A stretch of DNA of 33,879 nt from Coriobacteriia bacterium (GTDB taxonomy: Bacteria > Actinomycetota > Coriobacteriia > Anaerosomatales > SLCP01): positions 1 through 33,879 of the forward strand of contig JAHYJI010000012.1 of assembly GCA_019429145.1 (NCBI GenBank). The letters run 5' to 3'. A program made the position numbers and the translations under genes. This document shows, piece by piece, positions 1-7,381 of the stretch. Every line of letters begins with the position of its first letter. The first letter of the stretch is position 1. Under the pieces are notes generated by a model. That model saw nothing but the letters and a program-made list of their open reading frames with translations, ran no database searches and was not told the origin of the DNA.

Positions 1-182
1 ACGCGCCGGCCGACGGTGAGATCGTGAAGGTGAACTCGGCTCTGTCCGACGCTCCCGAGACCGTCAACGAGGACCCGTACGGCGAGGGCTGGATGATCCA
101 GGTCAAGCTCGCCGACCCTGCGCAGCTCGATAAGCTGCTCTCGGCGGAGGAGTACGAGGCGTTCGTCTCCGAGGAGGCGTAA
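1..182 (+). CDS. gcvH: Glycine cleavage system H protein (3' part)
   Basis: Lipoyl carrier of the glycine cleavage system, which shuttles the aminomethyl group between the P, T and L proteins. Only the last 59 codons are in the window; reading starts in frame at base 3 and ends at TAA 180-182. Visible are the typical C-terminal elements: a VNSAL strand, the VNEDPYGEGWM segment just after the lipoyl hairpin, and the acidic helix SAEEYEAF. The lipoyl-lysine itself lies upstream of the window. gcvPA starts 7 bases downstream, so the two are surely co-transcribed. The truncation is only the window edge. Confidence 0.95.
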   Translation, partial: APADGEIVKVNSALSDAPETVNEDPYGEGWMIQVKLADPAQLDKLLSAEEYEAFVSEEA

Positions 183-189
183 AGCCCGG

Positions 190-1566
190 ATGCAACACAT
201 ACCTGTCACGTGCGAGCAGCGCGAGGCTATGCTTCGCTCGGTGGGGTGCTCGGAGATGTCCGAGCTGTTCAGCGACGTCCCCGATGAAGTGCGCCTCAAC
301 CGCCCGCTCGAGATCGAGGGCGGCCTGGGGGAGATGGAGCTCGTCGCGCACGTTCGCGGGCTGGCCGACGCGAATGAGCCTGCGTCGGGACTGGTAAGTT
401 TCGCAGGTGCCGGGTGCTACGACCACTACGTGCCCTCCATCGTCGACCACGTCGTGCGCAGACCTGAGTTCTTCACGGCCTACACGCCCTACCAGCCCGA
501 GGTGAGCCAGGGCACGTTGCAGGCGATCTACGAGTACCAATCGATGATCTGCGCTCTGACCGGCATGGAGGTGGCGAACGCCTCGATGTACGACGGAGCC
601 ACGGCGCTCACCGAGGCCGCGCTGATGGCGTGCCGCGTGACCCGCCGGCAGCGCGTCGTGTGCGCCGGCACCGTGCACCCCGAATGGCGACACACGCTTG
701 CCACGTACGCCGCCGCCGGCAACTTCGACGTGACCTTCCTGCCCCCCGCTGCTGCTGGCGGGGTGGCGATCGCGGGAAGGGAGGCGGAGGTGAGTTCGGC
801 GCTCGAGGGAGGAGACGTCGCGGCACTCCTGCTGAGCAGCCCCAACATCTACGGGAACCTCGAGGACGTCGCCGCCGCGGCGAGAGTCGCTCACGACGCG
901 GGCGCGCTGCTCGCCGCCGGAACCAACCCGCTGCTTCTCGGCGTGCTCGAGGCGCCGGGGATACAGGGTGCGGACATCGTGGTCGGGGAGGGGCAGCCGC
1001 TCGGAAACGCGATGAGTTTCGGCGGTCCGGCCTTCGGGTTCTTCGCCTGCCGCGAGGCGCACATGCGCCACATGCCGGGCCGGCTCGTCGGCAAGACGGT
1101 CGACCTGGACGGTAACCGGGCGTTTGTCTTAACGCTTTCCACTCGTGAGCAGCACATACGTCGCGAGAAGGCGACGAGCAACATCTGCAGCAACCAGGCC
1201 CTGTGTGCGCTTGCAGCGGCGGTCTACCTGAGTGCCGTTGGTCGCGAAGGGCTCGTGGCAACCGCCACGGCGTGCATCGAGAAGGCGCACTATCTGCGGA
1301 GCCGCCTGCTCGAGACGGGACGATTTGTTGCGCCGTGGGAAGCGCCGTTCGCGCACGAGTTCGCACTCCGCTACGAAGGCGACGTCGCTGCCATGCACGC
1401 CGCACTGTTCGATCGCGGGTTCGTGGCCGGGGTGCCGCTCTCCCGTCTCGACCCGATGGTGGGCGATTCGTCCGGGAACGGGGACGACCTCGTTCTGTTC
1501 GCGGTCACCGAGAAGCGAACGCGAGCCGAGATGGACGCGTTTGCCGAGGAGGTGGGCGCGCTGTGA
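190..1566 (+). CDS. gcvPA: Glycine dehydrogenase (decarboxylating) subunit 1
   Basis: N-terminal half of the split P protein. With subunit 2 it decarboxylates glycine and passes the aminomethyl group to lipoyl-GcvH. The 458 residues match the usual length for this subunit. Family segments include ELFSDVP near residue 24, the [13 protein letters not shown] motif near 72-84, [22 protein letters not shown] from about residue 96, and SNICSNQAL near 330. As expected, this subunit carries no PLP lysine. ATG at 190 has GAGGAGG from the gcvH 3' end about 11 bases upstream. It overlaps gcvPB by four bases (GTGA), implying translational coupling. A split P protein rather than the fused form is common in Firmicutes, archaea and deep-branching actinobacteria. 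Confidence 0.97.
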   Translation: MQHIPVTCEQREAMLRSVGCSEMSELFSDVPDEVRLNRPLEIEGGLGEMELVAHVRGLADANEPASGLVSFAGAGCYDHYVPSIVDHVVRRPEFFTAYTPYQPEVSQGTLQAIYEYQSMICALTGMEVANASMYDGATALTEAALMACRVTRRQRVVCAGTVHPEWRHTLATYAAAGNFDVTFLPPAAAGGVAIAGREAEVSSALEGGDVAALLLSSPNIYGNLEDVAAAARVAHDAGALLAAGTNPLLLGVLEAPGIQGADIVVGEGQPLGNAMSFGGPAFGFFACREAHMRHMPGRLVGKTVDLDGNRAFVLTLSTREQHIRREKATSNICSNQALCALAAAVYLSAVGREGLVATATACIEKAHYLRSRLLETGRFVAPWEAPFAHEFALRYEGDVAAMHAALFDRGFVAGVPLSRLDPMVGDSSGNGDDLVLFAVTEKRTRAEMDAFAEEVGAL

Positions 1567-3059
1567 CCGAGAAGCTCACACACACTCCCTCACACGCGCC
1601 GTCGCGTGGTCCCCGCAGCCTCATCTTCGAGACCGGCGCCCCGGAGTCGCGTTGCGTGATGCCTCCCGCGCCTGACGTCCCGGGGATCGATCTCGACGAG
1701 GCTCTCGGCGGTGCGCTTCGCGCCGAGCCGCCGCTTCTGCCTCACGTCACCGAGGTGGAGATCGCGCGGCACTACTCCCATCTTGCCTCTATGAACTTCG
1801 GTGTGGACTCCGGGAGCTACCCGCTCGGCAGCTGCACGATGAAGTACAACCCGCGGGTGAACGAGGACGCCGCACGCTACGAGGGGTTCGCGGGACTGCA
1901 CCCCTACCAACCTGTCGACTCCGTTCAGGGCGCTCTCGAACTGATGGTCGAGCTGGCCGCAGACCTGGGCGAAGTAGCGGGTCTGCCCGGTGTGACGCTC
2001 CAGCCGGCAGCCGGTGCGCACGGCGAGCTTACAGCCCTGATGTGCTTCCGCGCCTACCATGTCGACAGGGGAGACGCGCGCAGGAAGGTGATCATCCCGG
2101 ACTCTGCCCACGGCACCAACCCCGCCACGGTCGCGATGTGCGGCTACGAGGTGGTCACGGTTCCGAGCGACGAGCACGGCGGCGTGGACATGGAGGTGCT
2201 GCGCGCGGCGCTCGACACGGACGTCGCAGCGTTCATGCTTACGAACCCCAATACGCTCGGGCTGTTCGATCCCAACATCCTCGCGATCACCGATGCGGTG
2301 CACGCAGTGGGCGCGCTCGCATACTGCGATGGGGCGAACCTGAACGCCATCATGGGCATCTCGCGTCCCGGAGACATGGGATTCGACGCGCTTCATATCA
2401 ACCTGCACAAGACCTTCTCTACTCCTCATGGAGGCGGTGGGCCGGGAGCCGGCCCGGTCTGCGTGACCGAAACACTCGCCCCGTATCTCCCGGGACCGGT
2501 GCCCTACCGCCGGGGTGACGGCACGTACGACCTCGCCGAGCCGGCGCTCTCCATAGGCCGCGTCCGGTCGTTCTACGGCAACTTCGGGATCCTGGTTCGC
2601 GCGTACACGTACCTGCGTGCGCTCGGAGGTTCCGGGCTGCGAGAGGTGAGCGAGCAGGCGGTGCTGTCCGCGAACTACCTCAAGGAGCGCCTACGGGAGG
2701 CCTACGACCTTCCGTACGATCGGACGTGCATGCACGAGTTCGTGCTCTCGGGCTCGCGCCAGAAGCGCGAGAACGGCGTGCGCACGCTCGATATCGCCAA
2801 ACGCCTGCTCGACCACGGTTTCCACCCGCCGACGGTCTACTTCCCGCTCATCGTCGAAGAGGCGCTCATGATCGAGCCCACGGAGACGGAGTCCCTCGAG
2901 GAACTCGACCGGTTTGCCGATGCGATGCTTGCCATAGCGAAGGAAGCCGCGGCAGACCCCGATCTCGTGAAGGGCGCGCCCTACACCACGCCCGTTCGCA
3001 GGCTCGACGAGGCAGGTGCTGCCCGCAAACCCGACCTTCGCTATCGCCCGGAGGAGTGA
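1563..3059 (+). CDS. gcvPB: Glycine dehydrogenase (decarboxylating) subunit 2
   Basis: PLP-bearing half of the split glycine decarboxylase, 498 residues, normal for the family. The Schiff-base lysine is K283 in [16 protein letters not shown], followed by the glycine-rich loop typical of P proteins. Other conserved segments are [15 protein letters not shown] and the DSAHGTNPA motif. The GTG start at 1563 overlaps the gcvPA stop and gives the sensible N-terminus MTEKLTH; the same frame stays open further upstream, but there it lies over gcvPA. It is followed at once by a lipoyl-transfer gene, which fits a self-contained glycine cleavage and lipoylation operon. gcvT and the L protein are not in the window. 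Confidence 0.97.
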   Translation: MTEKLTHTPSHAPSRGPRSLIFETGAPESRCVMPPAPDVPGIDLDEALGGALRAEPPLLPHVTEVEIARHYSHLASMNFGVDSGSYPLGSCTMKYNPRVNEDAARYEGFAGLHPYQPVDSVQGALELMVELAADLGEVAGLPGVTLQPAAGAHGELTALMCFRAYHVDRGDARRKVIIPDSAHGTNPATVAMCGYEVVTVPSDEHGGVDMEVLRAALDTDVAAFMLTNPNTLGLFDPNILAITDAVHAVGALAYCDGANLNAIMGISRPGDMGFDALHINLHKTFSTPHGGGGPGAGPVCVTETLAPYLPGPVPYRRGDGTYDLAEPALSIGRVRSFYGNFGILVRAYTYLRALGGSGLREVSEQAVLSANYLKERLREAYDLPYDRTCMHEFVLSGSRQKRENGVRTLDIAKRLLDHGFHPPTVYFPLIVEEALMIEPTETESLEELDRFADAMLAIAKEAAADPDLVKGAPYTTPVRRLDEAGAARKPDLRYRPEE

Positions 3060-3064
3060 ACCCG

Positions 3065-3889
3065 TTGGGTGGTGCCTGGCGTCTCATCGTCGAGGACGCC
3101 CCGTGCACGGGTTCGTGGAACATGGCGGTCGACCGCGCGGTGCAGCTCGCCCGCGCTGCAGGGTCGGTCCCGGCTACGCTGCGCATCTACTCGTGGATCC
3201 GCCCGACCGTCTCGCTCGGTCGGTTCCAGGACGTTGCCGGTCTCGACAGGGACTTCTGTGCCGGGCACGGCGTGGATGTCGTCAGACGCTCGACCGGGGG
3301 CAGGGGAGTCCTGCACGATGACGAGGTGACGTACTCGCTGGTGGCATCGGTCGACGACGGCGTGCCCCGAGGAGTCGCGGCGTCCTACCGGCACCTGTGT
3401 GCCGGGCTTGCGGAGGCCTACCGTTTGCTCGGCGTTCCTGCCGAGTTGACCAGGCGCACGCGTGGAGACGGAGCGTCGGCGGCGTGCTACCTGCACGCGA
3501 CCCCTGCCGATCTCTCGGTCGGAGCCCGCAAACTGTCCGGCAGCGCGCAGGTCTGGGAGGGCACGACGGTCCTGCAACACGGATCGTTCACGATCACCCG
3601 CGACCTTGCCGCCGAGTCGGCCATCTTCTGCCTCGATGAGGACGCACGGCGCTCGATGGTTGACAGCACCGCGACCCTCGCCGACCAGCTCGGCTACGCC
3701 CCGGAGCGTCAGACGGTGATCGATGCAGTCATCAGGGGCTTCGAGCGGGGCCTCGGTATGACCTTCGTCCAGGGAGATCTGACCGCAGACGAGAGGGAGT
3801 GCGCACGCAATCTCGAGAGCAGAGCGCTCGAGCGGGGTATCGAGGGTGTGGAACGTGTGCGGAATACCTCGGGTTTGAGTGAAGGTTGA
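3065..3889 (+). CDS. lipM: Lipoate-protein ligase A / octanoyltransferase (LipM-like)
   Basis: Biotin/lipoate transferase-fold enzyme that places octanoyl or lipoyl groups on carrier proteins, here presumably GcvH. Seen: RRSTGGRGVLHDDEVTYSLV (ligand-binding loop), the active lysine in GARKLSGSAQ (K156) and a cysteine in AACYLH (C141), placed like the acyl-thioester cysteine of LipM octanoyltransferases. This makes LipM more likely than ATP-dependent LplA, but family placement by alignment would decide. Start choice: an in-frame GTG at 3056 overlaps the gcvPB stop but abuts the ribosome site GGAGGAG (3049-3055). TTG at 3065 sits at a proper distance and gives MGGAWRLI, so it is preferred. Length 274 residues. 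Confidence 0.85.
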   Translation: MGGAWRLIVEDAPCTGSWNMAVDRAVQLARAAGSVPATLRIYSWIRPTVSLGRFQDVAGLDRDFCAGHGVDVVRRSTGGRGVLHDDEVTYSLVASVDDGVPRGVAASYRHLCAGLAEAYRLLGVPAELTRRTRGDGASAACYLHATPADLSVGARKLSGSAQVWEGTTVLQHGSFTITRDLAAESAIFCLDEDARRSMVDSTATLADQLGYAPERQTVIDAVIRGFERGLGMTFVQGDLTADERECARNLESRALERGIEGVERVRNTSGLSEG

Positions 3890-3910
3890 GGTACGGACTC
3901 ACCGTGCGTC

Positions 3911-3919
3911 TGATACAAT
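3911..3919 (+). promoter_or_regulatory. Extended -10 promoter for the RsiG-like/FHA/ftsR operon
   Basis: TGATACAAT is an extended -10 element (TG-N-TACAAT, five of six hexamer bases). It lies 53 bases before the GTG of the following gene, in the gap after lipM. A TTGAGG at 3886-3891 is too far (22 bases) to be a standard -35, so the TGN extension probably compensates. Confidence 0.5.
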
Positions 3920-3971
3920 CGGAGCGTTGGATGGCGCGCCCGTGCGGTGCCGACCGAAGGGGGCCCGGATC

Positions 3972-4277
3972 GTGGGCGACAGCAGGTACGATGATGTGCT
4001 GATCGATCTCGAAGGTAAGAGCAACGACGAGCTACGCGCCGTCCTCAATGAGCTCTACGAGGAGGAGCAGAAGATCTCCTACCGGCGTCGGGTCCTTCAC
4101 GGCAAGATCGATATCTTGAGAGCCGAGCTCGTGAGCCGTCTGAAGGGTCAGCGTGAGGGCGGTGGCGACGTCATCTCCGGCGGGGACGTCGAGCGCCTCA
4201 TCGAGATCCTCGCCAGTGACCTGCGCGGCGTCTCGAATATCGACGTGGCCGAGTCGCTCGGCGACGAGGACGAGTAA
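3972..4277 (+). CDS. RsiG-like small protein with a c-di-GMP-binding-type helix motif
   Basis: A 101-residue, mainly helical protein. Its central helix (about 18-60) carries E32-x3-S36-x2-R39-x3-H43-x3-D47. This is the signature reported for RsiG, the anti-sigma factor that holds WhiG when bound to c-di-GMP (E-x3-S-x2-R-x3-Q-x3-D), with Q replaced by H. Only one copy is present, as described for Rubrobacter-type RsiG that works as a homodimer; streptomycete RsiG has two. The tail (about 70-100) is a second short helical region ending in acidic residues. The frame is open upstream to 3879, but GTG 3972 has the purine-rich GAAGGGGG about 9 bases upstream and lies after the promoter, so it is preferred. 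First gene of the run to apt. No sigma-factor gene is in the window, so the partner is unknown. Confidence 0.7.
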   Translation: MGDSRYDDVLIDLEGKSNDELRAVLNELYEEEQKISYRRRVLHGKIDILRAELVSRLKGQREGGGDVISGGDVERLIEILASDLRGVSNIDVAESLGDEDE

Positions 4278-4319
4278 GCGTAGGACCCGGCCGGACACGG
4301 TCGAGGTGAAGGAGGATTC

Positions 4320-4580
4320 GTGCCCACACTCGCAGAGAAGCTGCAACGATTCATGGACGAGCTGGCTACCGACGCGGTCGAGGAGCGCGTGGTCGAGTAC
4401 GTCATCCGCGAAGTCCAGAACGGCCGCAAGTTGAGCGAGGCGCTGAAGGACCCCTACGTCAAGAACCGCCTGAGCGAGGAGAAGCTCGCGAAGGTGCTCG
4501 AGGCCCCGGAGGTCGTCAGCGCGCTCGAGGCCCAGATCACGGCGTCCTTCAAGAAGCAGGAGTTCGGCTTCTCGGAGTGA
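4320..4580 (+). CDS. Small helical protein of unknown function
   Basis: An 86-residue protein that I do not assign to a family. GTG start at 4320 has a strong AAGGAGG (4309-4315) at good spacing. The sequence is all-helical in appearance: an amphipathic helix about 3-33, then short charged helices to residue 77 and an aromatic tail QEFGFSE. No signal peptide, membrane segment or cysteine. It lies 42 bases after the RsiG-like gene and 37 before the FHA gene, in the same direction, so it belongs to that operon. A role linked to those signalling proteins is only guilt by association. Confidence 0.8.
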   Translation: MPTLAEKLQRFMDELATDAVEERVVEYVIREVQNGRKLSEALKDPYVKNRLSEEKLAKVLEAPEVVSALEAQITASFKKQEFGFSE

Positions 4581-4617
4581 CAGGCGGCGCAACCGGAGCG
4601 GCGACAGGGAGCGTGCT

Positions 4618-5073
4618 ATGACGACATGTCCGGTGTGCGGAGAGCACCTCGAAGAGCCTCGTCCTGCCGAGTGCCCGGCGTGCGGCGCGCGTCTCGAAGG
4701 CCCTACCGAGGCGTTCTCACCGGTAGGATCCGAGGCGGATCGCGTTGCAGAACTCCCCGCCACCGACCTGTCTACGGGGCCGGTACTCGTGGTCCGCAAG
4801 GGCCCCGAGGTTGGAGAACGCTTCTTCATCGATCGCCCGACCCTCGCTGTCGGCCGCGGCCCGGAGTGCGACATCTTCCTCAACGATTTCACGGTCTCCA
4901 GAAGCCACGCAGTTCTCGAGATGGCTGGTGATGAGGTCTCCGTGCGCGACGCGGGCTCCCTCAATGGCACCTACGTCAATGGTGTGCGGGTCGACAAGGC
5001 GCAACTCTCAGACGGCGACATCCTGCATATCGGCAAGTTCCAGATGGTCTTCATGAACCGCGGAGGAGCGTGA
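4618..5073 (+). CDS. Zinc-ribbon plus FHA-domain protein (GarA/OdhI-like position)
   Basis: A 151-residue cytoplasmic protein. Residues about 4-27 hold two CPxCG knuckles (CPVCGEHL and CPACGARL), forming a zinc ribbon. After a linker, residues about 58-150 form an FHA domain with the phosphothreonine-binding elements GRGPECDI, SRSHAVLE and SLNGTYVNG. FHA domains bind phosphothreonine peptides. Its location directly before ftsR and near gcvH mirrors actinobacterial garA/odhI, whose product switches off 2-oxoglutarate metabolism when unphosphorylated. However, the N-terminal phosphorylatable ETT-type motif of GarA/OdhI is not seen; the zinc ribbon occupies that place. The target is therefore uncertain. 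It shares four bases with the upstream GTG reading of ftsR. Confidence 0.9.
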   Translation: MTTCPVCGEHLEEPRPAECPACGARLEGPTEAFSPVGSEADRVAELPATDLSTGPVLVVRKGPEVGERFFIDRPTLAVGRGPECDIFLNDFTVSRSHAVLEMAGDEVSVRDAGSLNGTYVNGVRVDKAQLSDGDILHIGKFQMVFMNRGGA

Positions 5074-5078
5074 GCCCC

Positions 5079-5786
5079 ATGGCGACACGTGACTACATGA
5101 CGATCGGCGAGGTCGTCGAGACGCTTCAGCCGGCATACCCGGACCTCTCCATCTCGAAGATCCGCTTCCTCGAGGAGGAGGGCCTGATCTCGCCGGAGCG
5201 GACCTCCGGCGGATACCGGAAGTTCTCGCAGCACGATCTCAACCGCGTCGACATGATCCTGCGGCTGCAGAAGGAGCACTTCCTTCCGCTCGCCGTCATC
5301 CGCGAGAAGCTCGCGGATTTCGACAAGGGCAAGGTACCGCCCGAGCTCACCGGTCCGGGACCGACCGGGACCGAGCCGGTAGCGCTGCCGTTCGAGGAGG
5401 CCGAACCCGTCACCCTTGACGACGTTCCCGCCGCACTCGGCCTGCCTGCGTCGTTCGTGCGGGAACTCGCCGAGTTCGCGCTCGTCGAGATCGTCAACGG
5501 CGAGCATGGCGAGGAGATCGGACCTGTAGACGTGCGTATCGCACATGCCGCCTGGGACCTGAGGCGCTTCGGGATCGAGCCGCGTCATCTACGCATGTAC
5601 GAGACGTTTGCCGAGCGCGAGGCCGCCTTCTTCGGGCAGGCGCTGACGCCGGCCTTCCGCCACCGCACGCCTGAGACCAGACAGAAGCTTGTGGAGACCC
5701 TCGGCGAACTGACCGGTCTGACCGGCGACCTGAAGAGCCACCTTCTCAGACGGGCACTCGGGCGGGTGTTCGAGGACGTCGTGTAG
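5079..5786 (+). CDS. ftsR: MerR-family transcriptional regulator FtsR
   Basis: DNA-binding regulator matching the actinobacterial FtsR family, which controls the cell-division gene ftsZ in corynebacteria. The winged-helix N-terminus is distinctive: LQPAYPDLSISKIRFLEEEGLISPERTSGGYRKFS, then QKEHFLPLAVIREKL. Residues about 85-110 form a Pro/Gly-rich linker. The C-terminal part is a helical effector or dimer domain that lacks the cysteines of metal-sensing MerR proteins. Start: GTG 5070 overlaps the FHA stop but is only three bases from GGAGG. ATG 5079 gives MATRDYMTIGEV and is chosen, although its spacing is long, so the call is not firm. Length 235 residues from ATG. Gene order FHA-ftsR is conserved in actinobacteria. 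Confidence 0.88.
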   Translation: MATRDYMTIGEVVETLQPAYPDLSISKIRFLEEEGLISPERTSGGYRKFSQHDLNRVDMILRLQKEHFLPLAVIREKLADFDKGKVPPELTGPGPTGTEPVALPFEEAEPVTLDDVPAALGLPASFVRELAEFALVEIVNGEHGEEIGPVDVRIAHAAWDLRRFGIEPRHLRMYETFAEREAAFFGQALTPAFRHRTPETRQKLVETLGELTGLTGDLKSHLLRRALGRVFEDVV

Positions 5787-5791
5787 GAAGC

Positions 5792-6232
5792 ATGGCAGAG
5801 CACACTACACACGATCGCGCTGCGGGGCCTTCCGGCCCGGATCGCGAGACCATCGAGTTCGCGCATCCCAGCGAGCGGGTTGCGGCGGAGATACTCGACT
5901 TCTACCGCATCCGCTGGGAGTACGAACCGACGACGTTTCCCATCGAGTGGGACGGGGAGGGGAGGGTCGTCGCGTCGTTCACTCCCGACTTCTATCTGCC
6001 CGACTTCGATCTCTACATCGAGCTCACCACCATGAGCCAGAAGCTCGTCACAAAGAAGAATCGCAAGGTCAGACGGCTGAAGGAGCTCTATCCCGAGGTG
6101 AACGTGAAGATCTTCTACCAGAAGGACTTCCGGATGCTGCTCGCCAAGTACGGAGTGGGCGTGTCGGAACAACCGCTGTCCCGCGGCGGCGGGCTCGCGC
6201 CGGGCGCCACCTCGTCTGAGGACGAGCGGTGA
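5792..6232 (+). CDS. Conserved protein with a PD-(D/E)XK nuclease-like core
   Basis: A 146-residue protein I cannot name with certainty. It contains FAHPSERVAAEIL (a possible early acidic residue), then TPDFYLPDFDLYIELT followed by a lysine-rich helix (KLVTKKNRKVRRLKELYP) and a VKIFY strand. The spacing D...ExT...K resembles the PD-(D/E)XK/restriction-endonuclease-like fold found in DUF559-type proteins. No target-recognition domain or methyltransferase partner is nearby, so a restriction role is unlikely. The last 20 residues look disordered. It starts 5 bases after ftsR (ATG 5792, GGAAG just upstream) and overlaps hpt by four bases, so it is firmly in the operon. Confidence 0.75.
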   Translation: MAEHTTHDRAAGPSGPDRETIEFAHPSERVAAEILDFYRIRWEYEPTTFPIEWDGEGRVVASFTPDFYLPDFDLYIELTTMSQKLVTKKNRKVRRLKELYPEVNVKIFYQKDFRMLLAKYGVGVSEQPLSRGGGLAPGATSSEDER

Positions 6233-6807
6233 CGCGGCACTACGCTGGCGAGGAAATCGTCGACCACATCATCATTTCCGAGCGGGCCATCGACGAACGC
6301 GTCGCCGAGATCGGCGGGTCGATCACCCGTGAGCACGAAGGGCATGCGCTTCGTCTCATCACGGTGCTCAGGGGAGGGCTCTTCTTCCTGTGCGACCTGT
6401 GCCGCCAGATCGATCTGCCGCTTACCCTCGACTTTATGGCGATCTCGTCGTTTGCCGGGGGCAGCGGGGGTGCTGTCCGCATCACCAAGGACCTCGACGA
6501 TCCGATCGAGGGCCAGCGGGTCATCGTGGTGGAGGACATCATCGACACCGGATTGACCCTGAACTACATACTGTCCGTCTTACGACAGCGGCGGCCTGCG
6601 TCGCTCGAGGTGTGCACCCTGCTCGACAAGGATGTGCGGCGGATCGTCGATCTCCCGATCGCCTACCGGGGGTTCTCGGTGCCCGATCGCTTCCTGGTCG
6701 GATACGGGCTTGATCTCGATGCCCGTCTGAGGAACCTGCCCTACATCGCCACCGTTCACGAGGATGCGGCGTTGCCCGCCGGTCCGCTGGTCGTGCCGGA
6801 CGCATAG
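6229..6807 (+). CDS. hpt: Hypoxanthine phosphoribosyltransferase
   Basis: Converts hypoxanthine or guanine and PRPP to IMP or GMP in purine salvage. The PRPP-binding signature VVEDIIDTGLTL is at about 102-113, LRGGLFF near 46-52 provides the N-terminal PPi loop, and the C-terminal DRFLVGYGLD segment is typical of bacterial Hpt. 192 residues, a slightly extended C-terminus. The GTG start overlaps the upstream stop (GTGA). The purine-type permease at 22801 could supply its substrate. In many actinobacteria hpt lies by tilS and ftsH; that is not so here. Confidence 0.95.
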   Translation: MTRHYAGEEIVDHIIISERAIDERVAEIGGSITREHEGHALRLITVLRGGLFFLCDLCRQIDLPLTLDFMAISSFAGGSGGAVRITKDLDDPIEGQRVIVVEDIIDTGLTLNYILSVLRQRRPASLEVCTLLDKDVRRIVDLPIAYRGFSVPDRFLVGYGLDLDARLRNLPYIATVHEDAALPAGPLVVPDA

Positions 6808-6847
6808 TCGTATCCTGTCCACGGACAACCCCAAGCCTGGAGGCACG

Positions 6848-7363
6848 ATGAACCTGGAAAGCTACATCCGCGACATACCCGACTTCCCCAAAGAGGGGAT
6901 CGTCTTCAAGGACATCACGCCGCTGCTCGCCAGCCCGGATGGCTTCAAGCAGGCGATCGATACCATCGCTGAAGCGTTCGCGGAGGATGGCGTCACCAAG
7001 GTTCTCGGCGCCGAGGCGCGGGGATTCATCTTCGGCGGTGCGCTCGCGTACCGGTTGGGTGCGGGCTTCATCCCCGCACGCAAGCCCGGCAAGCTGCCGT
7101 GGGAGACCACCAAGGCCGAGTATGCGCTGGAGTACGGCACGGACATACTGGAGATGCACCTGGATGCGATCGGAGACGACGATGTCGTCCTGATCGTCGA
7201 TGACGTGCTTGCCACCGGCGGCACCGCGGCCGCGAAGGCCCAGCTGGCCGCGAGCACCGGAGCGACCGTGGCGGGACTCGCCTTCCTCATCGAGCTTGAC
7301 TTCCTCGGCGGGCGGCAGAAGCTCGGCGGAGCAAAGATCGTCTCGCTGATCCACGTCACGTAG
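6848..7363 (+). CDS. apt: Adenine phosphoribosyltransferase
   Basis: Makes AMP from adenine and PRPP. 171 residues, standard for Apt. Seen: DIPDFPKEGIVFKDITPLL at the N-terminus, GAEARGFIFGGALAYRLG, RKPGKLPW, and the PRPP loop VLIVDDVLATGGTA. ATG 6848 has GGAGG (6839-6843) five bases upstream and matches family N-termini; the frame is open further upstream over the end of hpt but without a better start. Last gene of the operon: it converges with the RlpA-like gene 18 bases downstream, and no obvious intrinsic terminator fits between them. Confidence 0.96.
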   Translation: MNLESYIRDIPDFPKEGIVFKDITPLLASPDGFKQAIDTIAEAFAEDGVTKVLGAEARGFIFGGALAYRLGAGFIPARKPGKLPWETTKAEYALEYGTDILEMHLDAIGDDDVVLIVDDVLATGGTAAAKAQLAASTGATVAGLAFLIELDFLGGRQKLGGAKIVSLIHVT

Positions 7364-7381
7364 CGCCGGTCCTGCCGTAAC

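Noticed and set aside
3879-3971. Longer N-terminus for the RsiG-like protein
   Set aside because: It would start before the likely promoter and overlap lipM, with no ribosome site. The GTG at 3972 has one.
5792-6232. Restriction-modification system
   Set aside because: The nuclease-like protein has no methyltransferase or specificity partner and lies in a housekeeping operon, so a defence role is not supported.
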